Below are positions 47,749 to 57,254 of a stretch of DNA of 64,000 nt, piece by piece (within the stretch, counting starts at the first letter, position 1; every line of letters starts with the position of its first letter). The translations under genes and the position numbers were made by a program. The DNA comes from Agromyces mediolanus (GTDB lineage: Bacteria; Actinomycetota; Actinomycetes; Actinomycetales; Microbacteriaceae), in contig NZ_BMRJ01000001.1 in assembly GCF_014648575.1 (NCBI RefSeq), forward strand, positions 356,623 through 420,622, written 5' to 3'. Under the pieces are notes generated by a model. It was not told the origin of the DNA, made no database searches, and saw only the letters and a program-made list of their open reading frames with translations.

Positions 47749-48372
47749 ATGACGACACCCGGCGTCGACCAGGAGCGCATCGCGCGCGCCGTGCGCGAGA
47801 TCCTGCTCGCGATCGGCGAGGACCCCGCGCGGCCCGGGCTCGCCCGCACCCCGCAGCGGGTGGCCGAGGCGTACGCGGAGTTCTTCGGCGGCCTCGCCGT
47901 CGACCCGCTCGTGCACCTCGCCGACACGGTGCCGCTCGACGCCGGCATCCGGCGGGCGAGGGGCGGGGCGGATGCCGACACCCCGACGACCTCGGACGCG
48001 GTGGTGCTGCGCGACCTCGACTTCCGCTCGGTGTGCGAGCACCACCTGCTGCCCTTCGTCGGCACGGCGCACGTCGCGTACCTGCCCGGCGACCGCGTGG
48101 TCGGCCTCGGCCGCATCCCGGCCGTCGTCGACACGCTCGCGAGCCGCCCGCAGCTGCAGGAGCGCCTCGCGGAGGAGATCGCCGACGCCCTCGAGACCGG
48201 TCTCGAGCCGAAGGGCGTGCTCGTCGTGCTCGACGCGCAGCACCGCTGCGTGACGACCCGCGGCTCCCGCCAGGAGCGCAGCTCGACGGTGACCATCGCG
48301 AGCCGCGGCGCGCTCGCCGAGCCCGCCGCCCGGGCCGAGATCGTCGCGCTCATCGGGGCCCGGCGTGACTGA
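47749..48372 (+). CDS. folE: GTP cyclohydrolase I
   Basis: 207 residues, first step of pterin synthesis (GTP to 7,8-dihydroneopterin triphosphate). Zinc ligands are in SVCEHHLLPFVGTAHVAYLP and HRCVTTRGSRQ; ARTPQRVAEAYAEFF is the N-terminal helix. ATG 47749 (GGGGATG context) is the first good start; the long upstream frame is a shadow of ftsH. First of four coupled folate genes. Confidence 0.93.
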   Translation: MTTPGVDQERIARAVREILLAIGEDPARPGLARTPQRVAEAYAEFFGGLAVDPLVHLADTVPLDAGIRRARGGADADTPTTSDAVVLRDLDFRSVCEHHLLPFVGTAHVAYLPGDRVVGLGRIPAVVDTLASRPQLQERLAEEIADALETGLEPKGVLVVLDAQHRCVTTRGSRQERSSTVTIASRGALAEPAARAEIVALIGARRD

Positions 48373-49195
48373 CGAGCCCACCGTGCCGGCGACGCCGCTC
48401 GTGATGGGCGTCGTGAACGTGACGCCCGACTCCTTCAGCGACGGCGGCCGCTGGTTCGACCCCGAGCGGGCGATCGCGCACGGCCTCGAGCTCGCCGCGG
48501 CCGGAGCCGAGCTGCTCGACGTCGGCGGCGAGTCCACCCGGCCGGGCGCCGCGCGGGTCGAGCCCGCGGAGGAGCTCCGCCGGGTCATCCCCGTCGTCAC
48601 CGAGCTCGCCGCCCGCGGCCACCGGGTGAGCGTCGACACGATGCGCGCCGCGACGGCGGGGGCCGCCGTGGCGGCCGGCGCCGAGCTCATCAACGACGTC
48701 TCCGCCGGGCTCGCCGACGAGGCCATGGCCGAGATCGCCGCCGCGAGCGGCGCGCGCTACGTCGCCATGCACTGGCGTGGGCACTCCGACCGCATGGAGG
48801 GGCTCGCCGAGTACGACGACGTCGTGCGCGAGGTGCGCGACGAGCTCGCCGCCAGGGTCGACGTGCTCGTCGCCGCGGGCGTCGCCCCCGAGCGGATCGT
48901 GCTCGACCCCGGGCTCGGCTTCGCCAAGCGCGCCGAGCACAACTGGCAGCTGCTCGCCGGGCTCGGCGAGCTGCAGGCGCTCGGTTTCCCCGTGCTCGTC
49001 GGCGCGTCCCGCAAGCGATTCCTCGGCGGGCTGCTGCCCGAGGGCGCCCCCGTCGAGGCGAGGGACCTGCCGACGGCGGTCGTGAGCGTGCTCTCGGCGC
49101 AGGCCGGGGCGTGGGCGGTGCGCGTGCATGACGTCGCGGCGACCCGGCTCGCCCTCGACGTCCTCGGAGCATGGCAGCATGGAGCACGTGGTTGA
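48365..49195 (+). CDS. folP: dihydropteroate synthase
   Basis: 276 residues. Condenses the pterin pyrophosphate with p-aminobenzoate. MGVVNVTPDSFSDGG and VGGESTRPGA are the two family signatures; FPVLVGASRKRFLGGLL carries the pterin/PABA loop. Target of sulfonamides. GTG start overlapping the end of folE by 8 nt. Confidence 0.93.
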   Translation: MTDEPTVPATPLVMGVVNVTPDSFSDGGRWFDPERAIAHGLELAAAGAELLDVGGESTRPGAARVEPAEELRRVIPVVTELAARGHRVSVDTMRAATAGAAVAAGAELINDVSAGLADEAMAEIAAASGARYVAMHWRGHSDRMEGLAEYDDVVREVRDELAARVDVLVAAGVAPERIVLDPGLGFAKRAEHNWQLLAGLGELQALGFPVLVGASRKRFLGGLLPEGAPVEARDLPTAVVSVLSAQAGAWAVRVHDVAATRLALDVLGAWQHGARG

Positions 49196-49568
49196 CGCGC
49201 GCACCGGGGGAGACCGGATCACCCTGACCGGGCTGCGCGTGTTCGCGCACCACGGGGTCTTCGACTTCGAGCGCGCCGACGGCCAGGAGTTCGTGATCGA
49301 CGTGACCGTGTTCGTCGACCTCGCGGCGGCCGCCCGCGGCGACGAGCTGGCCCGCACCGTGCACTACGGCGAGCTCGCCGAGGCGGTCGTGCAGGGCGTC
49401 GAACGCGACCCCGTCGACCTCATCGAGACCGTCGCCGAGCGGGTCGCGCGGATCGCCCTCGGCTTCGAGGCGGCCGAGGCCGTCGAGGTGACGGTGCACA
49501 AGCCGCAGGCGCCCATCCGCGTGCCCTTCGACGACGTCGCCGTCACGATCACGAGGAGCCGCTCGTGA
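49179..49568 (+). CDS. folB: dihydroneopterin aldolase
   Basis: 129 residues. GLRVFAHHGVFDFERADGQE and the catalytic Lys in VTVHKPQAPI match FolB. It converts dihydroneopterin to 6-hydroxymethyl-dihydropterin. ATG 49179 lies inside the end of folP (17-nt overlap) with GGAG 9 nt upstream. Confidence 0.92.
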   Translation: MEHVVDARTGGDRITLTGLRVFAHHGVFDFERADGQEFVIDVTVFVDLAAAARGDELARTVHYGELAEAVVQGVERDPVDLIETVAERVARIALGFEAAEAVEVTVHKPQAPIRVPFDDVAVTITRSRS

Positions 49569-50050
49569 CCCGCGCAGTCGTCGCGTTCGGCGCGAACCTC
49601 GGCGACCGGGAGGCGACGATCGCCCAGGCCGTCGCGGAGCTCGCCGACACCCCCGGCGTCGAACTCGTCGCGGTCTCGCCCGTCTACGAGACCCCGGCCA
49701 TCAAGCTCTCCGGGGTCGACCACGACGCCCCCGGCTACCTGAACGGGGTGCTGCTGCTCGAGACCGAGCTCGAGCCACTCGCCCTCCTCGACGTGCTGCA
49801 GCGGGTCGAGCAGGCCCACGGCCGGGTGCGCGAGGAGCGCTGGGGCGACCGCACGCTCGACCTCGACCTCATCGACCACGGCGGCGCGCGGCTCACCGAC
49901 GCCCGGCTCGAGCTGCCGCACCCCAGGGCCTGGCAGCGGGCCTTCGTGCTGCAGCCGTGGCTCGACGTCGACCCCGACGCGGTCGTCGAGGGACGCGGCA
50001 GGGTGGCCGAGCTCCGCGCGGCGGCCGACGACGAGGTGCGCCGCCGATGA
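49565..50050 (+). CDS. folK: 2-amino-4-hydroxy-6-hydroxymethyldihydropteridine pyrophosphokinase
   Basis: 161 residues. FGANLGDREATIAQAV, the loop REERWGDRTLDLDLI and LPHPRAWQRAFVL are the HPPK signatures. It activates the pterin for folP. GTG start overlapping folB by four bases; its own end overlaps the DUF3180 gene by ATGA. Confidence 0.93.
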   Translation: MTRAVVAFGANLGDREATIAQAVAELADTPGVELVAVSPVYETPAIKLSGVDHDAPGYLNGVLLLETELEPLALLDVLQRVEQAHGRVREERWGDRTLDLDLIDHGGARLTDARLELPHPRAWQRAFVLQPWLDVDPDAVVEGRGRVAELRAAADDEVRRR

Positions 50051-50511
50051 AGCGCACCCACGCCCCCGTCGTCGTCGCGTTCGTGGCCGCCGGCCTCGTG
50101 CTCGGCTACCTCGGCGACCTCGCGATCGTCTCCGCCGGCGGCAACGCCCTGGTCCCGCCGGTCTCGCTCCCGATCACCCTCGTCGGCGTCGGCGCGGTCG
50201 TGGTGGCGCTCGCCTGGCCGATCCGCCGGGCGGTGAAGGGCACCGGACGCCGGGTCGACCCGTTCCGCGCGATGCGCGTCGCCGTGCTCGCGAAGGCGTG
50301 CAGCCTGAGCGGCGCGCTCGTCGCCGGCCTCGGCCTCGGCATCACGCTCTTCCTGCTGAGCCGCACCGTGGTGCCCCAGGCGGGCACCGTCTGGCTCGCC
50401 GCGGCCACCGCGATCGGCGCCGTCCTGCTGCTCGCCGCCGGCCTCGTCGCCGAGCACTTCTGCACGCTTCCGCCCGACGACCCCGAGGATGAAGAGCCCG
50501 CCCATGCCTGA
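50047..50511 (+). CDS. DUF3180 membrane protein
   Basis: 154 residues with four membrane helices (about 8-28, 40-62, 82-105, 113-133) and an acidic tail (PPDDPEDEEPAHA). DUF3180 proteins regularly follow folK in actinobacteria; the function is unknown. It starts within the stop of folK. Confidence 0.8.
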   Translation: MKRTHAPVVVAFVAAGLVLGYLGDLAIVSAGGNALVPPVSLPITLVGVGAVVVALAWPIRRAVKGTGRRVDPFRAMRVAVLAKACSLSGALVAGLGLGITLFLLSRTVVPQAGTVWLAAATAIGAVLLLAAGLVAEHFCTLPPDDPEDEEPAHA

Positions 50512-51061
50512 GCAGACGGACCACCCCGAACAGCCTGTCCAGCCTGCGCCCCCCGAGCAGCCTGTCGCCCCCGAGCAGCCCGAGCACCGCTTCACGCCCG
50601 ACGCCGAGTGGCGCCGGGTCTCGCCGAAGTACCTCGTCGTCGAGGTGATCGGCTCGATCATCACGACCGCGATCATCGTGGCCGCGCTGCTCGTCGCCTT
50701 CTCGCTCTGGGGCCTGTGGTGGGCGCCGTGGGCCGCGGGCGCCGTGGCGCTCGTCGCGATCGTCGCGATCGCCTTCGAGCCCCGCCGGGTGCGCTCGATC
50801 GGCTACCGCCTGCGCGAGGACGACCTGCTGTTCCGCCGCGGCATCATGTTCCAGCGCCAGGTCGCGGTGCCCTACGGCCGCATGCAGCTCGTCGACATCA
50901 CCCGCGGGCCCGTCGCCCGCGCGCTCGGCCTCGCCGACCTGAAGTTCGTGACCGCGGCCGCCGCCACGGCGGTCACCGTCCCCGGCATCCCCGAGGCGGA
51001 GGCCGACCGCCTGCGCGACGAGCTCGTCGCGCTCGCCGAGTCCCGGCGGGCGGGCCTGTGA
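50504..51061 (+). CDS. PH-domain membrane protein (YdbS-like)
   Basis: 185 residues. A Pro/Gln/Glu-rich cytoplasmic lead (PEQPVQPAPPEQPVAPEQPE) is followed by two membrane helices (about 45-90) and a bacterial PH domain (VRSIGYRLREDDLLFRRGI, MQLVDITRGPVARALGL). Such proteins come in pairs with the next gene. ATG 50504 lies in the end of DUF3180. Function in membrane or envelope stress is suggested for relatives only. Confidence 0.8.
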   Translation: MPEQTDHPEQPVQPAPPEQPVAPEQPEHRFTPDAEWRRVSPKYLVVEVIGSIITTAIIVAALLVAFSLWGLWWAPWAAGAVALVAIVAIAFEPRRVRSIGYRLREDDLLFRRGIMFQRQVAVPYGRMQLVDITRGPVARALGLADLKFVTAAAATAVTVPGIPEAEADRLRDELVALAESRRAGL

Positions 51062-52752
51062 GCGGAGCCGCCCCCGCCAAGCCCGTCGTCGACCTCGCCG
51101 ACGGCGAGTGGCACCGGCTGCACCCGGCGAGCCCGCTGCTGCGCGGCGGTCTGGTGTTCATCGCGATCGCGGGCTTCGTCATCGCGAACCTGCGCGAGCG
51201 GGTCGTCGAGTTCTTCCTCGTGGTGTTCGCCCCCGGCCAGCTCGACGACGGCTTCGGCGAGTGGAGCGACGAGAACGACTGGGGCCGCGACCCGATCGGC
51301 GGCATCGTCGCGAACAACCTCGTCGGCTGGGCGCTGCTCGCGGTGCTGCTCGTCGTCGTGCTCGTCATCGCGGGCTTCTGGCTGTCCTGGCGGATGCACA
51401 CCTTCCGCGTCACGCCCGAGGCGGTCGAGGTGCGCAGCGGCATCCTGTTCCGCTCGCACCGCAGCGCCCGGCTCGACCGCATCCAGGGCATCAACATCAC
51501 CCGGCCGGTGTTCGCCCGCCTGTTCGGCGCCGCGAAGCTCGAGGTGCAGGTCGCCGGGCAGTCGGGCAACATGCAGCTCGCCTACCTCGGCTCCTCGCTC
51601 ACCGACGGCCTGCGCCGCGACATCCTGCGCCTCGCCTCCGGCGCCCGCGCGAAGAGCGGCCCGGCCCCCGCGGTCGCGCTCCCCGCGGTCGCGTCCGGCG
51701 AAGCGGCCGCCGAGCCGCTGCCCGGCGCCGCGCCGGCGGCCGGGCTCGCGGCTGCGCCCGGCGCCGCGCCCGCTAGGATCGGCTCGCGCGCCGGCGCGAT
51801 CGTCGGCCAGCGCGTCGACGAGTTCCTCGCGCCCGAGCTCGACCCCGAGCTCGCGCCGCCGGAGTCGGTCGTGCACATCCCCGTCGGGCGGATCGTCGGT
51901 TCGACGCTGCTCGGCGGCGCCGCGTTCTGGATGCTCGTCGTCGCGGGCGTCGTCGTGGCCGGCATCCTTACCCGCCAGCTCTGGCTGCTGTTCAGCTTCG
52001 TGCCCGCGGCGATCGGTCTCGTGAGCTATCTCTGGTCGCGCATCACGAAGTCGCTGCGCTATTCGATCGCGGGCACGCCCGACGGCGTGCGGGTCGGCTA
52101 CGGCCTGCTGTCGACGGCGAACCACACGATTCCCCCCGGCCGCGTCCACGCGGTCGAGGCGACGCAGTGGATCTTCTGGCGCCCCTTCGGCTGGTGGTCG
52201 GTGCGCATCAACGTCGCCGGGCAGTCCGTCACGAACGGCTCGGAGGCCGCGCAGCGCACCCAGGTGCTCCCCGTCGGCACGGCCGAGGACGTCCAGCGCG
52301 TCATCGCCCTGCTGCTGCCCGAGGCCGCCGAGGGCGGCCCGGTCGCAGGGCAGATCGGCAGCGGGCTCACCGGGCGCTCCGGCCAGGACGGCGACGGCTT
52401 CTCGGCCACGCCGAAGCGCGGCGCCTGGTTGCACCCCTTCTCGTGGCGCCGCATCGGCTGGGCGGCGGCCGACGGCATCGCCCTGCTCCGCCGCGGCTCG
52501 CTCGTGCGCCGGCTCGTGCTCGTGCCGCTCGCGCGCATGCAGTCGGTGGCGCTCTCCGCCGGGCCGGTGCGACGGGGGCTCGGGCTCGCCGAGCTCCGCC
52601 TGCACACGGTCGTCGGTCCCGTCGTGCCGAGCCTGCCCGTCATCGAGCGCGAGGCCGGCGAGGCGCTCTTCGCGCACCTCGCCGACGAGGCCGTCGAGCG
52701 CGCGAACGAGGACCGCTCGCAGCACTGGGGACGGGAGACGGCGGATGCCTGA
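51058..52752 (+). CDS. double PH-domain membrane protein (YdbT-like)
   Basis: 564 residues. Two membrane-helix pairs, each followed by a bacterial PH domain: FRVTPEAVEVRSGILFRSHR with LDRIQGINI (about 120-150), a further YSIAGTPDGVRVGYGLL with RVHAVEATQ (about 340-380), and LVLVPLARMQSVALSAGPVRRGLGL near the end (about 485-510). An Ala/Pro-rich linker (about 200-245) joins the parts. GTG start in the stop codon of the smaller partner. Confidence 0.82.
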   Translation: MSGAAPAKPVVDLADGEWHRLHPASPLLRGGLVFIAIAGFVIANLRERVVEFFLVVFAPGQLDDGFGEWSDENDWGRDPIGGIVANNLVGWALLAVLLVVVLVIAGFWLSWRMHTFRVTPEAVEVRSGILFRSHRSARLDRIQGINITRPVFARLFGAAKLEVQVAGQSGNMQLAYLGSSLTDGLRRDILRLASGARAKSGPAPAVALPAVASGEAAAEPLPGAAPAAGLAAAPGAAPARIGSRAGAIVGQRVDEFLAPELDPELAPPESVVHIPVGRIVGSTLLGGAAFWMLVVAGVVVAGILTRQLWLLFSFVPAAIGLVSYLWSRITKSLRYSIAGTPDGVRVGYGLLSTANHTIPPGRVHAVEATQWIFWRPFGWWSVRINVAGQSVTNGSEAAQRTQVLPVGTAEDVQRVIALLLPEAAEGGPVAGQIGSGLTGRSGQDGDGFSATPKRGAWLHPFSWRRIGWAAADGIALLRRGSLVRRLVLVPLARMQSVALSAGPVRRGLGLAELRLHTVVGPVVPSLPVIEREAGEALFAHLADEAVERANEDRSQHWGRETADA

Positions 52753-53503
52753 GCGGGCCGGACGGCTCGGGGTCGGCACCGTCGGGGCCGGCCGGGTCGG
52801 CGCCGTGCTCGCCGCCGCCCTCGGCGGCGCGGGGCACGCGCTCACCGGCGTCACCGCGGTCTCGGATTCGAGCCGGGACCGCGCCGACGCGATGCTGCCG
52901 GGCGTCCCCGTGCTGACCACCCCCGAGGTGGTGCGCCGCAGCGAGCTCGTGCTGCTCGCGGTGCCCGCGGCCGAGCTGCCCGCGCTCGTCGAGGGCCTCG
53001 CCGCGACGGGCGACTGGCAGCCGGGGCAGCTCGTGCTGCACACCGCCGCCGAGTACGGCGCCGGGGTGCTCGACCCGGCCCGCCGGGCCGGCGCCATCCC
53101 GCTCGCCGTGCATCCCGTGATGAGCTTCACCGGCACGAGCATCGACCTCGCCCGGCTCGCCGGGGCGTGGTTCGCCGTCACCGCGCCCGCGCCCGTGCTG
53201 CCGATCGCGCAGGCCCTCGTCGTGGAGATGGGCGGCGAGCCCTTCGTCGTCGAGGAATCGGCGCGCCCGGCCTACGCCGAGGCGATCGACACGGCCGTCT
53301 CGTTCTCCTCGGCGATCGTCGACCAGGCGAGCGGCATCCTCGGCGGGCTCGGCGTGAGCCGCCCCGGCGCGGTGCTCGCCCCGCTCGTGCGCAGCGCCGT
53401 CGAGAACGCCCTGGCCCGGCACGACGAGGGACCGGGTCTCGACGGCCCGACTGGGCTCGACGAGCCCCAGGAAGACGACGGCCCGCTTGGAGGACGCTGG
53501 TGA
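52745..53503 (+). CDS. Rossmann-fold DUF2520 protein
   Basis: 252 residues. The NAD(P)-binding loop GTVGAGRVGAVLAAAL is at residues 10-25 and the C-terminal part is the DUF2520 helical domain (HPVMSFTGTSIDLARLAG). Its place directly before panC suggests a link to pantothenate synthesis, for example a ketopantoate-reductase-like step, but this is not shown. ATG overlaps the preceding gene by 8 nt. Confidence 0.82.
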   Translation: MPERAGRLGVGTVGAGRVGAVLAAALGGAGHALTGVTAVSDSSRDRADAMLPGVPVLTTPEVVRRSELVLLAVPAAELPALVEGLAATGDWQPGQLVLHTAAEYGAGVLDPARRAGAIPLAVHPVMSFTGTSIDLARLAGAWFAVTAPAPVLPIAQALVVEMGGEPFVVEESARPAYAEAIDTAVSFSSAIVDQASGILGGLGVSRPGAVLAPLVRSAVENALARHDEGPGLDGPTGLDEPQEDDGPLGGRW

Positions 53504-54372
53504 ACGACACGACGCCCGCCGCACCGCCGGCCGTGGTCGGCACGATCGCCGAGCTCCGGCGCCGCGTCGCCGAGGCGCGGGCCGGCGGGGCATCCGTCGC
53601 CTTCGTCCCGACCATGGGCGCGCTGCACGACGGCCATCTCGCCCTCGTCGCCCGCGCCCGCGAGCTCGCCGAGCTCGTCGTCGTCTCGATCTTCGTGAAC
53701 CCGCTGCAGTTCGGGCCGAACGAGGACCTCGAGCGCTACCCGCGCACCCTCGACGCGGACGTCGCCGCGCTCCGCGGAAGCGGCGCGGCGCTCGTGTTCG
53801 CCCCCGCCGTCGACGAGATGTACCCCGACGGCCCGAACCAGACGCGCATCGTCGCGGGCGAGGTCGGCGGGCTCTACGAGGGCGCGTCGCGACCCGGGCA
53901 CTTCGACGGCATGCTCACGGTCGTCGCGAAGCTCTGCAACATCGTGCAGCCCGACATCGCCGTCTTCGGCCAGAAGGACGCCCAGCAGGTGTACCTCGTG
54001 CGCCGCATGGTGCGCGAGCTCGACCTCCCCCTCGCGATCGAGGTCGTCGAGACGGTGCGCGAGGCCGACGGCCTCGCCCTCTCCAGCCGCAACCGCTTCC
54101 TCGCCGAGCCGGAGCGGCGCACCGCGCTCGTGCTCTCCGAGGCGCTCGCCGCGGCCGCCGACGCGGCCCCGGAGGGAGCCCCGGAAGCGCTCGCGGAGGC
54201 GGTCGCCGCGTTCGGCGACCACGACGGCGCCGAGCTCGACTACTTCGTCATCGTCGACCCCGACACCTTCCTGCCGGTCGCCGACGACGCGAGCGGTCCG
54301 GCCCTCGCGCTCGTCGCCGCGCGGGTCGGCGCCACCCGCTTGATCGACAACCGGCGCGTCGTGCTCGGCTGA
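53500..54372 (+). CDS. panC: pantoate-beta-alanine ligase
   Basis: 290 residues. FVPTMGALHDGHLALVARA (HIGH-like ATP site), VSIFVNPLQFGPNEDL, FGQKDAQQVYLVRRMV and GLALSSRNRFL are all present. It joins pantoate and beta-alanine to pantothenate. GTG start overlapping the DUF2520 stop codon (GTGA). No panB or panD in the window. Confidence 0.95.
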   Translation: MNDTTPAAPPAVVGTIAELRRRVAEARAGGASVAFVPTMGALHDGHLALVARARELAELVVVSIFVNPLQFGPNEDLERYPRTLDADVAALRGSGAALVFAPAVDEMYPDGPNQTRIVAGEVGGLYEGASRPGHFDGMLTVVAKLCNIVQPDIAVFGQKDAQQVYLVRRMVRELDLPLAIEVVETVREADGLALSSRNRFLAEPERRTALVLSEALAAAADAAPEGAPEALAEAVAAFGDHDGAELDYFVIVDPDTFLPVADDASGPALALVAARVGATRLIDNRRVVLG

Positions 54373-54442
54373 GCGCAAGTAGGCTGGTGGTCGCACGATT
54401 CCGAGCGCGCACCGCGATCCGCGAGAACCACGAGAGAGAAGC

Positions 54443-55960
<1,518 letters not shown>

Positions 55961-55962
55961 CC

Positions 55963-56097
55963 ATGAGCGCCGATCGCCCCGACCGGAACCCGGATCGTCC
56001 GTCGAACTCGCGGATCATGATCTGGGTCGTGGTCGGGGCGATCGCGCTCTACTTCATCGGCTCGGGCGTCTGGGGCCTGCTGAGCAACGGCGGCTGA
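55963..56097 (+). CDS. 44-residue single-helix membrane protein
   Basis: Begins MSADRPDRNPDRPSNSRIMI and has one membrane segment (about 18-38). It starts 2 nt after the lysS stop, so it is co-transcribed. No recognised family; short proteins of this kind behind lysS cannot be named. Confidence 0.55.
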   Translation: MSADRPDRNPDRPSNSRIMIWVVVGAIALYFIGSGVWGLLSNGG

Positions 56098-56111
56098 GCC
56101 GTTCTGGTCCG

Positions 56112-56160
56112 CTGAGCTCGTCGAAGCGGAGCTCGTCGAAGCGCCCTTCGACGGGCTCAG
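56112..56160. repeat. REP-like inverted repeat with internal 15-bp duplication
   Basis: CTGAGCTCGTCGAAG (56112-56126) is complementary, with one mismatch, to CTTCGACGGGCTCAG (56146-56160). Within it GAGCTCGTCGAAGCG is duplicated head to tail (56114-56128, 56129-56143). It lies between convergent genes and can fold as a terminator. The CTGAGC..GTCGAAG core is a common intergenic element in actinobacteria. Confidence 0.7.
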
Positions 56161-56174
56161 GGAACCACCGCAGC

Positions 56175-57254
56175 TCAGGCCCGGTCGACGAAGACGACAC
56201 CGCGGTAGCCGGCCTCGCCCCAGGCGACCATGCGGTCGAGGTCGGCGTGCGCGATCGGCAGCTCGTGGGTGTCGACCCAGCTCTCGCCGAGCTCGGAGCT
56301 GATCCACGGGTCCTCGATCACGACGACCTCCTCGTCGGCGGCGTGCGCGAGCACCCAGTGCGGGCCGGTCTCGCCGTGCATCGGCGCCTCGTCGATGAGC
56401 AGGAGGGCGAGCTCGCTGCCCGCGACCCGCCGGGCGATCTCGGCGACGGCCACGCGCTCGCGCACGACGGGCACGCCGACCGCCTCGGCCTGGCGCTGCG
56501 ACTCCGACTGCAGCTCGGCGCGGAAGTCGCGCTCGAAGCCGGAGTACGCCTCGATCAGCACCGGACCGTCGTGGTCGAGATGCACCTCGACGCGACGCTC
56601 CGGCGGCAGGGTCTCGCGCATGACGACACCGAGCCCGAGCGGTTCGATCGCCGGGTAGTTGCTCGCCCGCCGCCAGAAGGCGAGCTCGAGGTCGCGGTCG
56701 GCGACGGAGGGCTCGGGCGCCGCGTCGGCGGCGAAACCGCCGGCACCGGCGAGCTCCGCCGCGAGCAGCCCGGTGACCGCACCGCAGGTGTACATCGTGG
56801 TCTGCGCGTAGTACGGCGCCTCGGTGTGCGGCAGCTCGCGCAGCCAGCGCACGTAGCCGCGGCTGCCGAGCGTGCCGGCCGCGGAGGGGTGCGGGGCGTG
56901 CAGCTCGGCGAAGCCGCGCTCGCGGGCGAAGTCCGGCAGCTCCTGGCCGAGGGGCACCTCCCACTTCACGGCGGCGTCGCCGTTCGCGCTCGCGCGGTCG
57001 ACGAGCTCGTCGACGAGGCCCGCCGCGGCCGGGGCATCCGCCTCGCTCCGCCACCACACGTCGACGATCTTCACCGCGGCGGTCGCGCCCCTGCGCGAGC
57101 TGAGCACGGCGGCGACCGCGGCGCCGTCGGCGTCGCGGGCGAGGTCGAGCCGCGGTGCGTACGCCTCGCGGGGCAGCTCCCAGCGGGCCGCGCGGGCGGG
57201 CCCGAGCGCCGTGCGCAGCTCGTCGTCGAGCCGGGGGGAGAGGGTGGTCGTCAT
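56175..57254 (-). CDS. C39-like cysteine peptidase
   Basis: 359 residues, no signal peptide. Papain-type residues can be placed: Q151 and C157 in YAQTTMYTCGAV, H299 in GPHWVLAHA and D315 in IEDPW. The first 140 residues are a separate domain that resembles a degenerate acetyltransferase fold (AVKWEVPLGQ, FARERGFAELHAPHP), without a clear acetyl-CoA loop. Last gene of the second peptide-importer operon; ATG overlaps the ATPase stop (ATGA). It may cleave the imported peptide. Relatives are annotated peptidase C39 family. Confidence 0.75.
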   Translation of the reverse strand: MTTTLSPRLDDELRTALGPARAARWELPREAYAPRLDLARDADGAAVAAVLSSRRGATAAVKIVDVWWRSEADAPAAAGLVDELVDRASANGDAAVKWEVPLGQELPDFARERGFAELHAPHPSAAGTLGSRGYVRWLRELPHTEAPYYAQTTMYTCGAVTGLLAAELAGAGGFAADAAPEPSVADRDLELAFWRRASNYPAIEPLGLGVVMRETLPPERRVEVHLDHDGPVLIEAYSGFERDFRAELQSESQRQAEAVGVPVVRERVAVAEIARRVAGSELALLLIDEAPMHGETGPHWVLAHAADEEVVVIEDPWISSELGESWVDTHELPIAHADLDRMVAWGEAGYRGVVFVDRA

